A stretch of DNA of 64,000 nt from Rhodobacteraceae bacterium 63075 (GTDB lineage: Bacteria > Pseudomonadota > Alphaproteobacteria > Rhodobacterales > Rhodobacteraceae): the NCBI GenBank assembly GCA_003417655.1, contig QVMW01000001.1, positions 124,001-188,000 on the forward strand, written 5' to 3'. The translations under genes were made by a program, and so were the position numbers. Position 1 is the first letter of the stretch. Each line of letters opens with the position of its first letter. Positions 63,449 through 64,000 of this stretch are shown here, in pieces. The notes under the pieces are model-generated. The model searched no databases, had not been told where the DNA came from, and saw only the letters and a list, made by a program, of their open reading frames with translations.

Positions 63449-64000
63449 TTACTCCGCCAGTTCGGCTTCGATCACTTCGCGCAGGCGGCCGGGGTTGTTT
63501 CCTTCCACGCGGGTGTCGTTCACGATGAATGTCGGTGTCGAGTTGATCGCGTCGGCCTCCCTGTTCTGCTGGAACCACGCGGCGAGGCTCTTGGCCAACT
63601 GCTCGTCTTCGAGGCAGGCGTCGATCGCCTCCTTGTCCAGCCCTGCGATACGTCCGATCTTGCGCAGCCCGTCGGCCATCTGCACGGGGTCGCCTTCCCC
63701 GATCCATTCGCGCTGGCCGCTATAGATCAGGTCGGTGAGGCCGAAGAACCTCTCTTCCCCGCCGCAACGTGCGAGCTGGCTGGCCCAGAGCGCGGCCCCG
63801 TCGAAATAGACCTCGCGATAGGTGAAATGCACCTTGCCGGTGTCGATATATTCCGACTTGAGCTGCTTGAAGCTGTCATTGTGGAAATTGCCGCAATGCG
63901 AGCAGGTGAAGGAGGCGTATTCGACGACCTCTACAGGCGCATCTTCTTCGCCCAAGGTCATTTCCGTGATCTCCAGCAGGTCGACATCGTCTTGCGTTTC
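63449..64000 (-). CDS. DsbA-family thiol:disulfide oxidoreductase (N-terminus cut by the edge)
   Basis: 183 residues are visible. The frame stays open through the right edge, so the signal peptide and true start lie beyond 64000. An internal Met at 63961 is not the start. The thioredoxin fold has active site CSHC in FTCSHCGNFHNDSFKQLKSE and a cis-Pro in STPTFIVN. Similar proteins of alphaproteobacteria are periplasmic oxidoreductases. It precedes the CoA-transferase. Confidence 0.9.
   Translation of the reverse strand, partial: ETQDDVDLLEITEMTLGEEDAPVEVVEYASFTCSHCGNFHNDSFKQLKSEYIDTGKVHFTYREVYFDGAALWASQLARCGGEERFFGLTDLIYSGQREWIGEGDPVQMADGLRKIGRIAGLDKEAIDACLEDEQLAKSLAAWFQQNREADAINSTPTFIVNDTRVEGNNPGRLREVIEAELAE

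Noticed and set aside
1..64000. CRISPR arrays, insertion sequences, prophage genes, rRNA or tRNA genes
   Set aside because: No regularly spaced repeats, transposase, integrase, phage structural or RNA-gene signatures were seen on either strand.

Overview
The window is GC-rich, gene-dense alphaproteobacterial DNA, most likely from a Rhodobacterales (roseobacter-type) chromosome. The evidence is a RegB/SenC/RegA redox cluster close to ahcY, a kinase-less DivL-like PAS protein beside tsaE-amgK-murU-addB-addA-trxA, a hemD/Mic60-like/hemY block, DUF2125 and DUF2853 proteins, and a candidate replication origin flanked by mnmE-rho-hemJ and maf-aroE-coaE-dnaQ. No insertion sequence, prophage, CRISPR array, tRNA or rRNA gene was seen. 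Nearly everything looks like core chromosome.

Layout. 1-2250: mnmE (cut by the edge), rho and hemJ, leftward. 2251-2654: AT-rich gene-free DNA with a cluster of DnaA-box-like 9-mers, the probable oriC. 2655-8790: maf-aroE-coaE-dnaQ rightward, secB and fxsA leftward, then Tim44-like-mltA-smr rightward. 8792-14672: a tightly overlapping leftward operon kdsD-kdsB-kdsA-rmlC-rmlB-rmlD-rmlA that makes CMP-Kdo and dTDP-rhamnose precursors for surface polysaccharide. 14741-17642: an unassigned TPP enzyme and an MFS transporter, preceded by an array of inverted repeats. 17777-20739: hslV-hslU, with a roseobacter-type intergenic repeat between the two genes and a heat-shock-like promoter ahead, then an unassigned protein.

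20743-31326: leftward divL-like, tsaE, amgK, murU, addB, addA, trxA (cell-cycle signalling, t6A tRNA modification, peptidoglycan recycling, double-strand-break repair, redox) with a perfect CtrA-type site ahead of divL. 31425-38244: regB divergent from senC-regA, then GT61, GNAT, HD-hydrolase and small secreted-protein genes, and ahcY with a hairpin leader and a strong terminator. 38387-42165: DUF2853, a membrane protein, and the leftward tsaD-gpsA-yciI-EVE operon. 42213-45713: hemD, Mic60-like, hemY. 45714-46177: a gene-poor gap with tandem and inverted repeats. 46178-49207: smpB, a glycine-rich membrane protein, a sulfurtransferase and an aromatic aminotransferase. 49214-52937: an inositol-monophosphatase-family protein, pmbA/tldE and a large DUF2125 protein. 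53074-57677: SDR-enoyl-CoA hydratase, SpoIIAA-like, HNH, MscS channel and flavoprotein. 57687-64000: aminotransferase/amidotransferase pair, waaA-lpxK (lipid A-Kdo), CaiB/BaiF CoA-transferase and a DsbA-family protein cut by the right edge.

The best leads are non-coding: the origin, a composite post-stop repeat found twice (after hslV and after lpxK), a two-stem hairpin touching the ahcY start, the CtrA site at divL, and the repeat-rich hemY-smpB gap. Functions were assigned from motifs and gene order only; no database search was run.
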